DNA of 64,000 nt from an uncultured Tateyamaria sp. GTDB lineage: Bacteria > Pseudomonadota > Alphaproteobacteria > Rhodobacterales > Rhodobacteraceae. Within the stretch, counting starts at the first letter, position 1. Each line of letters begins with the position of its first letter. Both the position numbers and the translations under genes were made by a program. Where the stretch lies: positions 186,001 to 250,000 of the forward strand of contig NZ_CANLVZ010000003.1 of the NCBI RefSeq assembly GCF_947494755.1. The letters run 5' to 3'. Below, piece by piece: positions 26,356 to 35,619 of the stretch. Under the pieces are notes generated by a model, which saw only the letters and a program-made list of their open reading frames with translations, made no database searches and was not told the origin of the DNA.

Positions 26356-27155
26356 GTGTAGGCCCAGATCAACAGGCTCACCCCCAAGGCGATCCGGTAG
26401 ATCACGTAAGGTGTGAAGCTGACGCTGCGCAATAGACGCATCATAAGGGTCAGCGCCAAAAGTGCGGCGACAAATGCAAAGGCCGCCGCGACAGACGCAT
26501 CGCGCATCAACGCCCAGTTCGCGTCCCCGATGATGTCGAGGCTCAGCACGGCACCCGACGCGATGATCACCGGGATCGACATCAGCATCGCCAGTTTTGC
26601 CGCGTCTTCACGTGCGTATCCCAAGCGTCGTGCGGCCGTGATCGTGATGCCTGACCGCGAAGTACCGGGGATCAGCGCAAGGCATTGGGCCAGACCCATG
26701 AGGGCTGCGTCCTTCAACGTCCAACGCTCTGCGGTGCGGGTTGTGCCGCCGGTTCGGTCCGCCCAATAAAGCACGACGCCAAAGATCAGCATGGTCCAGC
26801 CGATCACAGCTACCGACCGCATCGTCTCATCCAGACCTGTCAGTTTGATGACAAGGCCAACCAAGACCGCCGGTATCGTCGCAATGATCAGGCACAGCGC
26901 GAGGAAGGCACCGGGCGTATCGATCCGCCCCTTGATCAGCCGGGTCAGGCCGATCGTCGCGATCCAGACGTCCTGGCGGAAATAGAGGATGACGGCCAGC
27001 AAAGTGCCGACATGCACCGCAACGTCAATGGCCAGCCCTTGATCTGGTGTACCCGTCAACGCAGGCAACAAGATGAGGTGGCCAGAAGATGAAACCGGGA
27101 GGAACTCGGTCACGCCTTGGATGATAGCCACAATCAAGAGTTGAAACAGAGTCAT
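26352..27155 (-). CDS. uppP: Undecaprenyl-diphosphatase UppP (BacA)
   Basis: 267 residues, multi-pass membrane protein. BacA motifs are present: QGVTEFLPVSSSGHLILLP and PGTSRSGITITAARRLG, with the catalytic glutamate and arginine. It dephosphorylates undecaprenyl pyrophosphate to recycle the lipid carrier for peptidoglycan and polysaccharide; MtgA and the polysaccharide block elsewhere in the window draw on the same carrier. The ATG at 27155 is chosen because homology starts there; an in-frame ATG exists at 27191. Confidence 0.93.
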   Translation of the reverse strand: MTLFQLLIVAIIQGVTEFLPVSSSGHLILLPALTGTPDQGLAIDVAVHVGTLLAVILYFRQDVWIATIGLTRLIKGRIDTPGAFLALCLIIATIPAVLVGLVIKLTGLDETMRSVAVIGWTMLIFGVVLYWADRTGGTTRTAERWTLKDAALMGLAQCLALIPGTSRSGITITAARRLGYAREDAAKLAMLMSIPVIIASGAVLSLDIIGDANWALMRDASVAAAFAFVAALLALTLMMRLLRSVSFTPYVIYRIALGVSLLIWAYT

Positions 27156-27296
27156 GGGGTCGGGCACCTTTGTGTTATACCTTTGGTACAAGTCTCTGAT
27201 TCTGGACGCAAACGCGCAAATGAATCCGATTCGGACCTAATAATCATGAATGAGTAGCGATCGCTGAGTAAAATCGGCAAAAAATGTTTGTGGTAT

Positions 27297-27311
27297 GTCA
27301 GCAATGCTGAC
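27297..27311 (+). promoter_or_regulatory. Palindrome GTCAG-N5-CTGAC upstream of gltD
   Basis: GTCAGCAATGCTGAC is a perfect inverted repeat with 6-base arms and a 3-base centre, 62 bases before the gltD ATG in the divergent uppP/gltD gap. A second copy of the same architecture precedes the GFA gene. The recognising regulator is unknown to me. Confidence 0.5.
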
Positions 27312-27373
27312 TTTTATTCCACCCAAGTTTGATTTACTCCCCGCGCACGACCTTTGACTGGCAGGAGCGGACT

Positions 27374-28810
27374 ATGGCTGAGCAACCGATGCTGAAATTT
27401 GTTAAGATCGAACGCGACATGCCTGAAAAGCGTGAAGCCGAAGTGCGCCGTGAAGACTTCAACGAGATCTACGCCGAATACGCTGACGCCAAAGCCAAAG
27501 AACAATCGAGCCGGTGTTCGCAATGCGGTGTGCCCTACTGTCAGTCCCACTGCCCGCTGCACAACAACATCCCCGACTGGCTGCGCCTGACCGCAGAAGG
27601 CCGTCTGCGCGAAGCCTATGAGGTGAGCCAGGCGACCAACACGTTCCCTGAAATCTGTGGCCGGATTTGCCCGCAGGATCGCCTGTGCGAAGGCAACTGC
27701 GTCATCGAATCCTCGGGCCATGGCACCGTCACCATCGGCTCGGTCGAAAAATACATCACCGACACAGCGTGGGAAAAAGGTTGGGTGATGTCCATCGCAC
27801 CAAGCACGGAACGTGCCGAGAGCGTCGGGATAATCGGTGCGGGGCCGGGTGGGCTGGCAGCGGCTGATGTTCTGCGCCGCGCAGGGGTGCAAGTCACCGT
27901 TTATGACCGTCATGATCGTGCTGGTGGTTTGCTGACCTACGGCATCCCGGGTTTCAAGCTGGAAAAGGACGTCGTGATGCGGCGCAATGAACAGCTTGAG
28001 AAGGGCGGCGTGACGTTCAAGCTGAACTGCGCCGTTGGTGAAGACATCTCGTTTGCGGATATTCACGCCGCCCACGACGCCGTCATCGTTGCGACCGGTG
28101 TGTACAAAAGCCGTGAGCTTTCCATGCCGAACGCCGAAGCCGCAGGTGTCGAGCGCGCTATTGATTTCCTTACTGTCAGCAATCGCAAGAGCTTTGGCGA
28201 CGCGGTAGACGATTTCGAGTCAGGCCGCATGAACGCCAAGGGCAAGCGCGTCGTCGTGATTGGTGGGGGCGACACAGCGATGGACTGCGTGCGCACGTCA
28301 ATCCGGCAGGGTGCCACTTCGGTGAAGTGTCTTTATCGTCGGGACCGCGCCAACATGCCCGGCAGTCAACGCGAAGTGCAAAACGCCGAAGAAGAAGGCG
28401 TAGTCTTCGAATGGCTGAGCGCGCCCAAAGGGTTCACCACCGATGGCGATTATGTGTCGGGTGTCATGGTCCAGAAAATGCGTCTGGGTGCCCCCGACGC
28501 AACTGGTCGCCAAGCCCCTGAGGTGATCGAGGGTGCGGATTACGTCGAAGAGGCCGATCTGGTGATCAAGGCGCTTGGCTTCGAACCCGAAGAATTGCCA
28601 ACCCTGTGGGACCAGCCAGAGCTTGAGGTGACCCGTTGGGGTACGGTCAAGGCCGAGTTCACGACAGGCAAGACGGCCATGCCTGGCGTCTACGCGGTGG
28701 GCGACATCGTGCGCGGCGCATCGCTGGTTGTGTGGGCCATCAAGGACGGGCGCGACTGCGCCGAGGCGATCCTTGAGCAGTTCGGTGCAGCCGCCATCGC
28801 GGCTGAATAA
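27374..28810 (+). CDS. gltD: Glutamate synthase small subunit (NADPH-dependent)
   Basis: 478 residues. The N-terminal cysteine-rich segment carries the two [4Fe-4S] sites (CSQCGVPYCQSHCP and CGRICPQDRLCEGNC). It is followed by FAD binding (IGAGPGGLAAADVLRRAG) and NADPH binding (VIGGGDTAMDC) Rossmann motifs. It passes electrons from NADPH to GltB for glutamate formation from glutamine and 2-oxoglutarate. The start follows GCAGGAG. gltB is 1.2 kb downstream with two other genes between. Confidence 0.94.
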   Translation: MAEQPMLKFVKIERDMPEKREAEVRREDFNEIYAEYADAKAKEQSSRCSQCGVPYCQSHCPLHNNIPDWLRLTAEGRLREAYEVSQATNTFPEICGRICPQDRLCEGNCVIESSGHGTVTIGSVEKYITDTAWEKGWVMSIAPSTERAESVGIIGAGPGGLAAADVLRRAGVQVTVYDRHDRAGGLLTYGIPGFKLEKDVVMRRNEQLEKGGVTFKLNCAVGEDISFADIHAAHDAVIVATGVYKSRELSMPNAEAAGVERAIDFLTVSNRKSFGDAVDDFESGRMNAKGKRVVVIGGGDTAMDCVRTSIRQGATSVKCLYRRDRANMPGSQREVQNAEEEGVVFEWLSAPKGFTTDGDYVSGVMVQKMRLGAPDATGRQAPEVIEGADYVEEADLVIKALGFEPEELPTLWDQPELEVTRWGTVKAEFTTGKTAMPGVYAVGDIVRGASLVVWAIKDGRDCAEAILEQFGAAAIAAE

Positions 28811-28834
28811 GCCGCCAGATTACCGTAGTAAAAC

Positions 28835-28849
28835 GTCAGTTATACTGAC
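28835..28849 (+). promoter_or_regulatory. Second GTCAG-N5-CTGAC palindrome, between gltD and the GFA gene
   Basis: GTCAGTTATACTGAC is a perfect inverted repeat with 6-base arms and a 3-base centre, 17 bases before the GFA start codon. It shares GTCAG/CTGAC and the spacing with the site at 27297. It could be an operator or, as RNA, a small hairpin near the ribosome site. Confidence 0.5.
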
Positions 28850-28866
28850 AAAAACGGAGAAGTGAG

Positions 28867-29304
28867 ATGGACAAGTCCGGAGGATGCCTGTGCCGCGCAG
28901 TGCGCTTTGATGCGCGCAACGTGCCGTCGACCTACGGCATCTGCCATTGTCCGTCATGTCGCCGGTGGACGGGGTCGGCCCTGCTTGAGGTCTCGGTCAA
29001 GACCGATGATCTGACATGGTACGGTGCCGAGCATATCGCGACCCGTAAAACGAGCGCCTGGGCCGAGCGCGCGTGGTGCCGGGAATGCGGCACGGCCCTC
29101 TATTTCCGCCAGACCAAGCCTGGGGAGTGGTTTGGGGGCACCGATTTGGCGTTGGGTCTGTTTGACGATCCAAACGGCTTTACCCTCACCCACGAGATTT
29201 TCGTGGATGAGATGCCGGACAGCTTTGCCTATGCGCATGGCGATCACAAACGACTGACCCGCGCGGATGTGGCGGTGCTGAACCCGGACATCAAGCCGAC
29301 ATGA
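28867..29304 (+). CDS. GFA / CENP-V domain protein
   Basis: 145 residues. The zinc-binding cysteine pattern of the GFA family is complete: GCLCRAV near residue 7, CHCPSCRRW near 27, and CRECGTALYF. The family is named after glutathione-dependent formaldehyde-activating enzyme, but most members have no proven activity. It is co-directional with gltD and gltB, and its stop overlaps the next start by 4 bases. Confidence 0.85.
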   Translation: MDKSGGCLCRAVRFDARNVPSTYGICHCPSCRRWTGSALLEVSVKTDDLTWYGAEHIATRKTSAWAERAWCRECGTALYFRQTKPGEWFGGTDLALGLFDDPNGFTLTHEIFVDEMPDSFAYAHGDHKRLTRADVAVLNPDIKPT

Positions 29305-30008
29305 TGCGCCTGATCTACATCATATTGGGCATCGTACCTTTGGCCGCTACGGCGCAGGACGGCGATCTGTACTATCCCCCGGCGGGCTGCACCGGCACGC
29401 TGACCGTGCAGTCGCGCAGTTGTATGGTGTCTCACATCTATACTTGTGCGGCGGATCAACCGGGCGAAAGCTGGCGCATTCAGTTCAACGCTGACGGGCC
29501 TAACTTCCTGTCCAAGATTGACGCGGAAACGCAATGGCTCGAAAGCTATGAGTTATTCCCGATCCGCCGCGAAGTCTTGCAACAACCCGCGCCTGATCCC
29601 GCCAGCCTGAGCGAGTTGCTCAGCACCGGCACCGACGCCTATGACTTTGTGCAGCGCAGCGAGACTGGTGTTGTGCGCGTCGTCGGCTTCGACAGGCTTA
29701 GCGGTAATGACGTGGTGATTGACGGCGAACCGCTGCTGGGCACTGAATTTTCGGCCCGGTACGAAGATACCAGCGGCACATATCTGGAGGTGTCGGGGGC
29801 CGAGTTCGTATCGGTCAAACACCGCCGGTTTGTGTCCGGTCTGGTGACCCAAAAGTGGACCCGCGACGGGGACACGATCGAGTGGGACCGCACCCCTGTC
29901 GACTTCATCTACCCCGGCGAGCCGGGATTTTTTTCCAAGACCCCTCTTTATGATTGCGAGGCCTCATTGGCCAGCTATCGCCCGAACGTGAAAGGATCTG
30001 ACCAATGA
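29301..30008 (+). CDS. Secreted protein of unknown function between gltD and gltB
   Basis: 235 residues. A signal peptide (MMRLIYIILGIVPLAATA, cleavage near 18) suggests a periplasmic location. The mature part is beta-rich, with cysteines at GCTGT, SCMVSH, YTCAAD and YDCEAS that could form two disulfides. I do not recognise a family. It overlaps the GFA gene by 4 bases and gltB by 4 bases (ATGA), so it is translated with them. A direct role in glutamate synthesis is unlikely given its export. Confidence 0.75.
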   Translation: MMRLIYIILGIVPLAATAQDGDLYYPPAGCTGTLTVQSRSCMVSHIYTCAADQPGESWRIQFNADGPNFLSKIDAETQWLESYELFPIRREVLQQPAPDPASLSELLSTGTDAYDFVQRSETGVVRVVGFDRLSGNDVVIDGEPLLGTEFSARYEDTSGTYLEVSGAEFVSVKHRRFVSGLVTQKWTRDGDTIEWDRTPVDFIYPGEPGFFSKTPLYDCEASLASYRPNVKGSDQ

Positions 30009-33000
30009 CCAAATATGACGCTAACTGGGTGGCCCGCGAGGAAGCCAAGCGCACGTTCATGGCCGAAAATGGTCTCTATTCCAAAGCCGAAGAGCATTCG
30101 TCTTGTGGTGTCGGCCTTGTTGTGTCGGTGGATGGTTCTAAAAGCCGGGCGGTGGTTGAAAACGGGATCAAGGCCCTGAAGGCGATCTGGCACCGGGGCG
30201 CTGTTGATGCGGACGGCAAGACGGGCGACGGCGCGGGCATCCACGTCCAGATCCCGTGTGAATTCTTCTATGATCAGATCGAGCGGACAGGCCACACGCC
30301 TAACCGCGAACAACTGATTGCGGTGGGTCAGGTCTTCCTGCCCCGCACCGACTTTGGCGCGCAGGAAACCTGTCGCACAATCGTGGAAACCGAAGTTCTG
30401 CGCATGGGCTATTACATCTACGGCTGGCGGCATGTGCCGGTCAAAATCGCCTGCCTTGGTGAAAAGGCCAACGCGACCCGTCCCGAGATCGAGCAAATCC
30501 TGATTTCCAACTCCAAAGGTGTGGATGAGGAAACATTTGAGCGTGAACTGTACGTGATCCGTCGTCGTATCGAAAAGGCGGCATTGGCGGCTCAGGTGCC
30601 TGCCCTTTATATCGCGTCGCTGTCGTGCCGATCGATCATCTACAAGGGTATGATGCTGGCCGAGCAGGTTGCCGAATTCTATCCCGACCTGATGGACGAA
30701 CGGTTCGAAAGTGCCTTTGCGATCTATCACCAGCGCTATTCCACCAACACTTTCCCTCAGTGGTGGTTGGCCCAGCCCTTCCGCATGTTGGCCCATAACG
30801 GTGAGATCAACACGCTCAAGGGCAACCTCAACTGGATGAAAAGCCACGAGATCCGGATGGCCTCGGGTGCGTTCGGTGAGATGGCTGAAGATATCAAACC
30901 CATCGTTGCCAATGGGTCATCTGACTCTGCCGCGTTGGATGCGGTGTTCGAGGTGTTGGTGCGTGCGGGGCGGAATGCGCCGATGGCGAAGACGATGCTG
31001 GTGCCCGAGTCGTGGTCGAAGCAAGCGGTCGAACTGCCACAGGCGTGGCGCGATATGTATTCCTATTGCAACTCGGTGATGGAGCCGTGGGACGGCCCCG
31101 CCGCGCTCGCGATGACCGATGGGCGTTGGGTCTGTGCCGGACTTGATCGGAACGGGCTGCGCCCGATGCGCTATGTCGTGACGCGCGACGGGATGGTGAT
31201 TGCCGGGTCTGAGACCGGCATGGTCCCGCTGAACGAAGCCAATGTGATCGAAAAGGGCGCGCTTGGCCCCGGCCAGATTCTGGCCGTCGATATGCAAGAG
31301 GGCAAACTTTACCACGACACCGAGATCAAGGATCAACTGGCCGCCAGCCAGCCCTTCGGCGACTGGGTGGGCAAGATCAAGGACCTTGAATCCGAACTAT
31401 CGGGCGTGACCGAAACCGCCCTGTTTGAGGGCGATGAATTGCGCCGCCGTCAGATCGCGGCTGGCTATACCATCGAAGAGCTGGAAAGTATCCTCGCCCC
31501 AATGGCCGAGGATGGCAAAGAGGCGCTCGCCTCGATGGGCGACGATACCCCCTCGGCGGTTTTGTCCAAGAAGTATCGGCCCTTGTCACACTTTTTCCGC
31601 CAAAACTTTTCTCAGGTCACAAACCCGCCCATCGACAGCTTGCGCGAGTTCCGGGTGATGAGCCTCAAGACCCGGTTCGGCAACCTCAAGAACGTGCTGG
31701 ATGAAAGCAGCAGCCAGACCGAGATCATCACGCTCGACAGTCCCTTCGTGGGCAACGCGCATTGGGCCGACATCACGACGCACTTCAACGCCGATCTGGT
31801 CGAAATTGACTGTACGTTTGAGGCAGGACGGGGCGCGTTGAGCGCCGGTTTGGCCCGTATCAGAGCCGAAGCAGAGGATGCCGTGCGCTCGGGCTCGGGT
31901 CATATCGTGCTGACGGACCAGCACTCAAACGCCGACAAGATTGCGATGCCGATGATCCTCGCGACCTCGGCAGTGCACGGCCATTTGACCCGCAAGGGGT
32001 TGCGCACGTTCTGCTCGCTCAACGTCCGCTCGGCGGAGTGTATCGATCCGCATTACTTTGCCGTTTTGATCGGCTGCGGTGCCACGGTCGTGAATGCCTA
32101 TCTGGCCGAGGATTCTCTGGCAGACCGCATTGATCGCGGTCTGATCGACGGGACGCTGACTGAAGCCGTTGCGCGCTATCGCAATGCCATCGACCAGGGG
32201 CTGCTCAAGATCATGGCCAAGATGGGGATTTCGGTCGTGTCGTCCTATCGCGGGGGGCTGAATTTCGAGGCTGTTGGCCTCAGCCGCGCGATGTGTGCGG
32301 AATACTTCCCCGGCATGACCAGCCGCATCAGCGGCATCGGCGTCACTGGCATCCAGACCAAGGCCGAAGAGGTGCACGCGATGGGCTGGGGCGGCACCAA
32401 CGTGCTGCCCATCGGCGGATTCTACAAAGCGCGCAAGTCGGGTGAGACGCATGCGTGGGAAGCGACCTCGATGCACATGATGCAGACCGCCTGCAACAAA
32501 GCGTCCTACGAGATGTGGAAGCAGTATTCGGCCAAGATGCGGTCGGGCCCACCGATTCATTTGCGGGACTTGATGGATATTAAGCCCTTGGGGAAACCCG
32601 TTCCCCTGGACGAAGTCGAGAGCATCACGTCGATCCGTAAACGCTTTGTGACGCCGGGCATGTCGCTTGGCGCGTTGTCGCCCGAGGCGCACAAGACACT
32701 GAACGTGGCGATGAACCGGATCGGCGCGAAGTCCGACAGCGGCGAGGGCGGCGAGGACCCCGCACACTTCCACCCCGAACCCAACGGCGACAACCCATCC
32801 GCCAAGATCAAACAGGTGGCGTCGGGCCGGTTCGGTGTCACCGCCGAATACCTGAACCAGTGTGAAGAGCTCGAGATCAAGGTCGCCCAAGGTGCCAAGC
32901 CGGGCGAAGGTGGGCAGCTGCCGGGGATGAAGGTCACCGACCTGATTGCCCGTTTGCGCCACTCGACCAAGGGTGTCACACTGATCTCGCCGCCGCCGCA

Positions 33001-34534
33001 CCACGACATCTATTCCATCGAGGACTTGGCGCAGCTGATCTATGACCTCAAGCAGATCAACCCGCGCTGCAAGGTGACGGTCAAATTGGTGGCATCCTCA
33101 GGCGTAGGCACGATTGCAGCGGGTGTGGCCAAGGCCAAGGCGGATGTGATCCTGATCTCCGGGCACAATGGCGGCACGGGGGCTTCGCCCGCGACCTCGA
33201 TCAAATATGCAGGTCTGCCTTGGGAAATGGGTTTGACCGAAGCGCATCAGGTGCTGTCCATGAACAACCTGCGCGGTCGCGTCACCCTGCGCACCGATGG
33301 CGGGTTACGCACGGGGCGTGATATCGTAATGGCCGCGATGCTGGGGGCCGAGGAATACGGCATCGGCACCGCCGCGCTGATCGCAATGGGTTGCATCATG
33401 GTGCGCCAGTGCCAGTCCAACACCTGCCCGGTGGGTGTGTGTACTCAGGACGAAGCGTTGCGCGATAAGTTCACCGGCAATGCGGACAAGGTCGTGAATC
33501 TGATCACGTTCTATGCCCAGGAAGTGCGTGAGCTGCTGGCCTCGATCGGGGCGCGCAGCATGGATGACGTTATCGGGCGCGCCGATCTTCTGGCGCAGGT
33601 CTCGCGCGGGTCCGCGCACCTCGATGACCTTGATCTCAACCCGATGCTGATCACCGTCGATGGCGCGGCGGACATCGTCTATAACCGCGACAAGGAGCGG
33701 AACGCCGTGCCCGACACGCTTGATGCGCAGATCGTGCGCGATGCGGCGCGGTTCCTGCAGGACGGTGAAAAGATGCAACTGTCTTACGCGGTGCAGAATA
33801 CGCATCGGACAGTCGGCACGCGCACGTCGAGCCACATCGTGCGCCAGTTCGGGATGCGCAATACACTGCAACCCGATCACCTGACCGTCAAGCTGACCGG
33901 GTCGGCGGGGCAATCACTGGGGGCATTTGCGGCACCGGGGTTGAAACTGGAAGTATCGGGCGATGCCAACGACTACGTGGGCAAGGGGTTGTCGGGCGGC
34001 ACCATCGTCGTGCGCCCGCCCATGTCGTCGCCCATCGTTGCCTCGGAAAACACCATCATCGGAAACACGGTGCTTTATGGTGCGACGGACGGGTTCCTGT
34101 TTGCGGCCGGGCGTGCGGGTGAACGCTTTGCCGTGCGCAACAGCGGGGCGCATGTGGTGATCGAAGGCTGCGGATCGAACGGGTGCGAATACATGACCGG
34201 CGGCGTCGCCGTGATCTTGGGCGAGATCGGCGCGAATTTCGGTGCCGGCATGACGGGCGGCATGGCGTATCTTTATGACCCCGATGGCAAGGCCGAAGCG
34301 TTGATGAACATGGAAACGCTTGTGACCTGCCCGGTGACGGTCAATCACTGGATGAGCCAGCTTGAAGAACTGCTGGAGCGGCATCTGCGTGAAACCGGCA
34401 GTGTCAAAACTGCCGATATCCTTCAGCATTGGGACACGGAGCAGCAGAATTTTCTGCAAGTGTGCCCGAAGGAAATGCTGGTGCATTTGCCTGCCCCACT
34501 CAGCCACGAAGCGGGTGCGATCCCGGCCGAGTGA
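30005..34534 (+). CDS. gltB: Glutamate synthase large subunit
   Basis: 1509 residues. Removal of a 33-residue propeptide would expose the catalytic cysteine of the Ntn-type glutaminase domain (SSCGVGLVVS). The central domain is followed by the FMN-binding synthase barrel (about 830-1200), with the [3Fe-4S] cysteines in RQCQSNTCPVGVC. The C-terminal GXGXG beta-helix domain is visible as repeated glycine-rich strands. It makes two glutamates from glutamine and 2-oxoglutarate with electrons from GltD. Length and motifs are normal. Confidence 0.96.
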   Translation: MTKYDANWVAREEAKRTFMAENGLYSKAEEHSSCGVGLVVSVDGSKSRAVVENGIKALKAIWHRGAVDADGKTGDGAGIHVQIPCEFFYDQIERTGHTPNREQLIAVGQVFLPRTDFGAQETCRTIVETEVLRMGYYIYGWRHVPVKIACLGEKANATRPEIEQILISNSKGVDEETFERELYVIRRRIEKAALAAQVPALYIASLSCRSIIYKGMMLAEQVAEFYPDLMDERFESAFAIYHQRYSTNTFPQWWLAQPFRMLAHNGEINTLKGNLNWMKSHEIRMASGAFGEMAEDIKPIVANGSSDSAALDAVFEVLVRAGRNAPMAKTMLVPESWSKQAVELPQAWRDMYSYCNSVMEPWDGPAALAMTDGRWVCAGLDRNGLRPMRYVVTRDGMVIAGSETGMVPLNEANVIEKGALGPGQILAVDMQEGKLYHDTEIKDQLAASQPFGDWVGKIKDLESELSGVTETALFEGDELRRRQIAAGYTIEELESILAPMAEDGKEALASMGDDTPSAVLSKKYRPLSHFFRQNFSQVTNPPIDSLREFRVMSLKTRFGNLKNVLDESSSQTEIITLDSPFVGNAHWADITTHFNADLVEIDCTFEAGRGALSAGLARIRAEAEDAVRSGSGHIVLTDQHSNADKIAMPMILATSAVHGHLTRKGLRTFCSLNVRSAECIDPHYFAVLIGCGATVVNAYLAEDSLADRIDRGLIDGTLTEAVARYRNAIDQGLLKIMAKMGISVVSSYRGGLNFEAVGLSRAMCAEYFPGMTSRISGIGVTGIQTKAEEVHAMGWGGTNVLPIGGFYKARKSGETHAWEATSMHMMQTACNKASYEMWKQYSAKMRSGPPIHLRDLMDIKPLGKPVPLDEVESITSIRKRFVTPGMSLGALSPEAHKTLNVAMNRIGAKSDSGEGGEDPAHFHPEPNGDNPSAKIKQVASGRFGVTAEYLNQCEELEIKVAQGAKPGEGGQLPGMKVTDLIARLRHSTKGVTLISPPPHHDIYSIEDLAQLIYDLKQINPRCKVTVKLVASSGVGTIAAGVAKAKADVILISGHNGGTGASPATSIKYAGLPWEMGLTEAHQVLSMNNLRGRVTLRTDGGLRTGRDIVMAAMLGAEEYGIGTAALIAMGCIMVRQCQSNTCPVGVCTQDEALRDKFTGNADKVVNLITFYAQEVRELLASIGARSMDDVIGRADLLAQVSRGSAHLDDLDLNPMLITVDGAADIVYNRDKERNAVPDTLDAQIVRDAARFLQDGEKMQLSYAVQNTHRTVGTRTSSHIVRQFGMRNTLQPDHLTVKLTGSAGQSLGAFAAPGLKLEVSGDANDYVGKGLSGGTIVVRPPMSSPIVASENTIIGNTVLYGATDGFLFAAGRAGERFAVRNSGAHVVIEGCGSNGCEYMTGGVAVILGEIGANFGAGMTGGMAYLYDPDGKAEALMNMETLVTCPVTVNHWMSQLEELLERHLRETGSVKTADILQHWDTEQQNFLQVCPKEMLVHLPAPLSHEAGAIPAE

Positions 34535-34538
34535 CGGT

Positions 34539-34772
34539 TTACTTGTCGGGTCGGGCTGCCATCTTGGTGGCCCGATCCCGACTGCCGACATGGGTGTTTT
34601 CAGCCAAAATGTCAGCGACGCGGGTGGGCATCGTGCCCAGCTTGTGCGCGATCACATGATCAGCATCGCCGGACCATTTGAGCAGCCACACAAGGGCCGC
34701 ATCTGTCGTGTTCAATGCGCGAAACTGTGGGGCGATGGCGCCGGGCTGCGCGCTGGTTGTTGGGTCGATCAT
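34539..34772 (-). CDS. Small conserved-type hypothetical protein
   Basis: 77 residues, convergent with gltB and 4 bases from its stop. The middle (AALVWLLKWSGDADHVIAHK, then LGTMPTRVADILAEN) looks like a compact helix-turn-helix of the type seen in short Roseobacter-group hypotheticals. AGGAG sits directly against the ATG, so the true start could be a later GTG. No function can be assigned. Confidence 0.5.
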   Translation of the reverse strand: MIDPTTSAQPGAIAPQFRALNTTDAALVWLLKWSGDADHVIAHKLGTMPTRVADILAENTHVGSRDRATKMAARPDK

Positions 34773-34932
34773 CTCCTGACTCCAAAAGCGGTTGCGAATG
34801 ACCCAAGGCTAGCCGAGATCTTTGTTTTGCGTTAGCAATTAACGCTCTGTTTTTAAGTCGAGTTTTCTGAAAAGATGGTGAATGAATGATTGCAGGCTGG
34901 CATCGCCACCGCATCGCCTTATCTGTTCGCGC

Positions 34933-35583
34933 ATGCGGTACATCCTTTTCATTCTTTGCATCTGGCCGACCATAGCGCTGGCTGACCCTCCTCGTGTGTT
35001 GGCCATTGGTGACAGCATTCTGGCCTGGCACAAGTGGACGGGGCGCGACATCCCATCTGTCTTTGGGACGGCCTTGGGTGGCGAGGTCGAAAATGATGCG
35101 GTTGCCGGCGCGCGGTTTTCCAACACGTCGACCTTGGGCCGGGCCGTCGGTTTTGATGTGCGCGCACAGTTTCGGGATGGGCCTTGGGATGTCGTTCTGA
35201 TCAACGGCGGGGCGAATGATTTTCTGACTGATTGTTCCTGCAACGACTGCACGTCGGTGCTGGATGGCTTGATCACCGCAGAGCTGACAGGTGAGGTGCC
35301 GGCCTTTCTGGCCGAGGTGCTGGCGCGCGAGGTCGATGTGATCTGGATGGGATATTACGCGAGCAGCCGGTCGGGGCAATTCACAGGATGCAGACCCTAT
35401 TTGGTGGAATATGACGCGCGGCTGGCTCGGTTTGCGGCAGCCACCCCGCGATTGACGTTTCTGGATAGTGAAGCGGCGGTTGATCCGGATCTGCGCGACC
35501 TCTTTGCCTTTGATGGGATCCATCCCTCTCCCGAGGGGGCGCGCAGAATTGGCACATATCTCGCCCAATCGGTATCGGACTAG
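34933..35583 (+). CDS. Secreted SGNH/GDSL-family hydrolase
   Basis: 216 residues from the ATG at 34933. The signal peptide (MRYILFILCIWPTIALA) leads into the block I serine motif AIGDSILAW, the block III NGGANDF, and the block V DGIHPSPEG with aspartate and histidine. A likely esterase or lipase of the periplasm; substrate unknown. Cysteines in DCSCNDC are unusual and close together. An in-frame ATG at 34882 would hide the signal peptide. Confidence 0.82.
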   Translation: MRYILFILCIWPTIALADPPRVLAIGDSILAWHKWTGRDIPSVFGTALGGEVENDAVAGARFSNTSTLGRAVGFDVRAQFRDGPWDVVLINGGANDFLTDCSCNDCTSVLDGLITAELTGEVPAFLAEVLAREVDVIWMGYYASSRSGQFTGCRPYLVEYDARLARFAAATPRLTFLDSEAAVDPDLRDLFAFDGIHPSPEGARRIGTYLAQSVSD

Positions 35584-35619
35584 TTCACACATCGTGCGGC
35601 GCTGCCTATAGCTTGGTGC

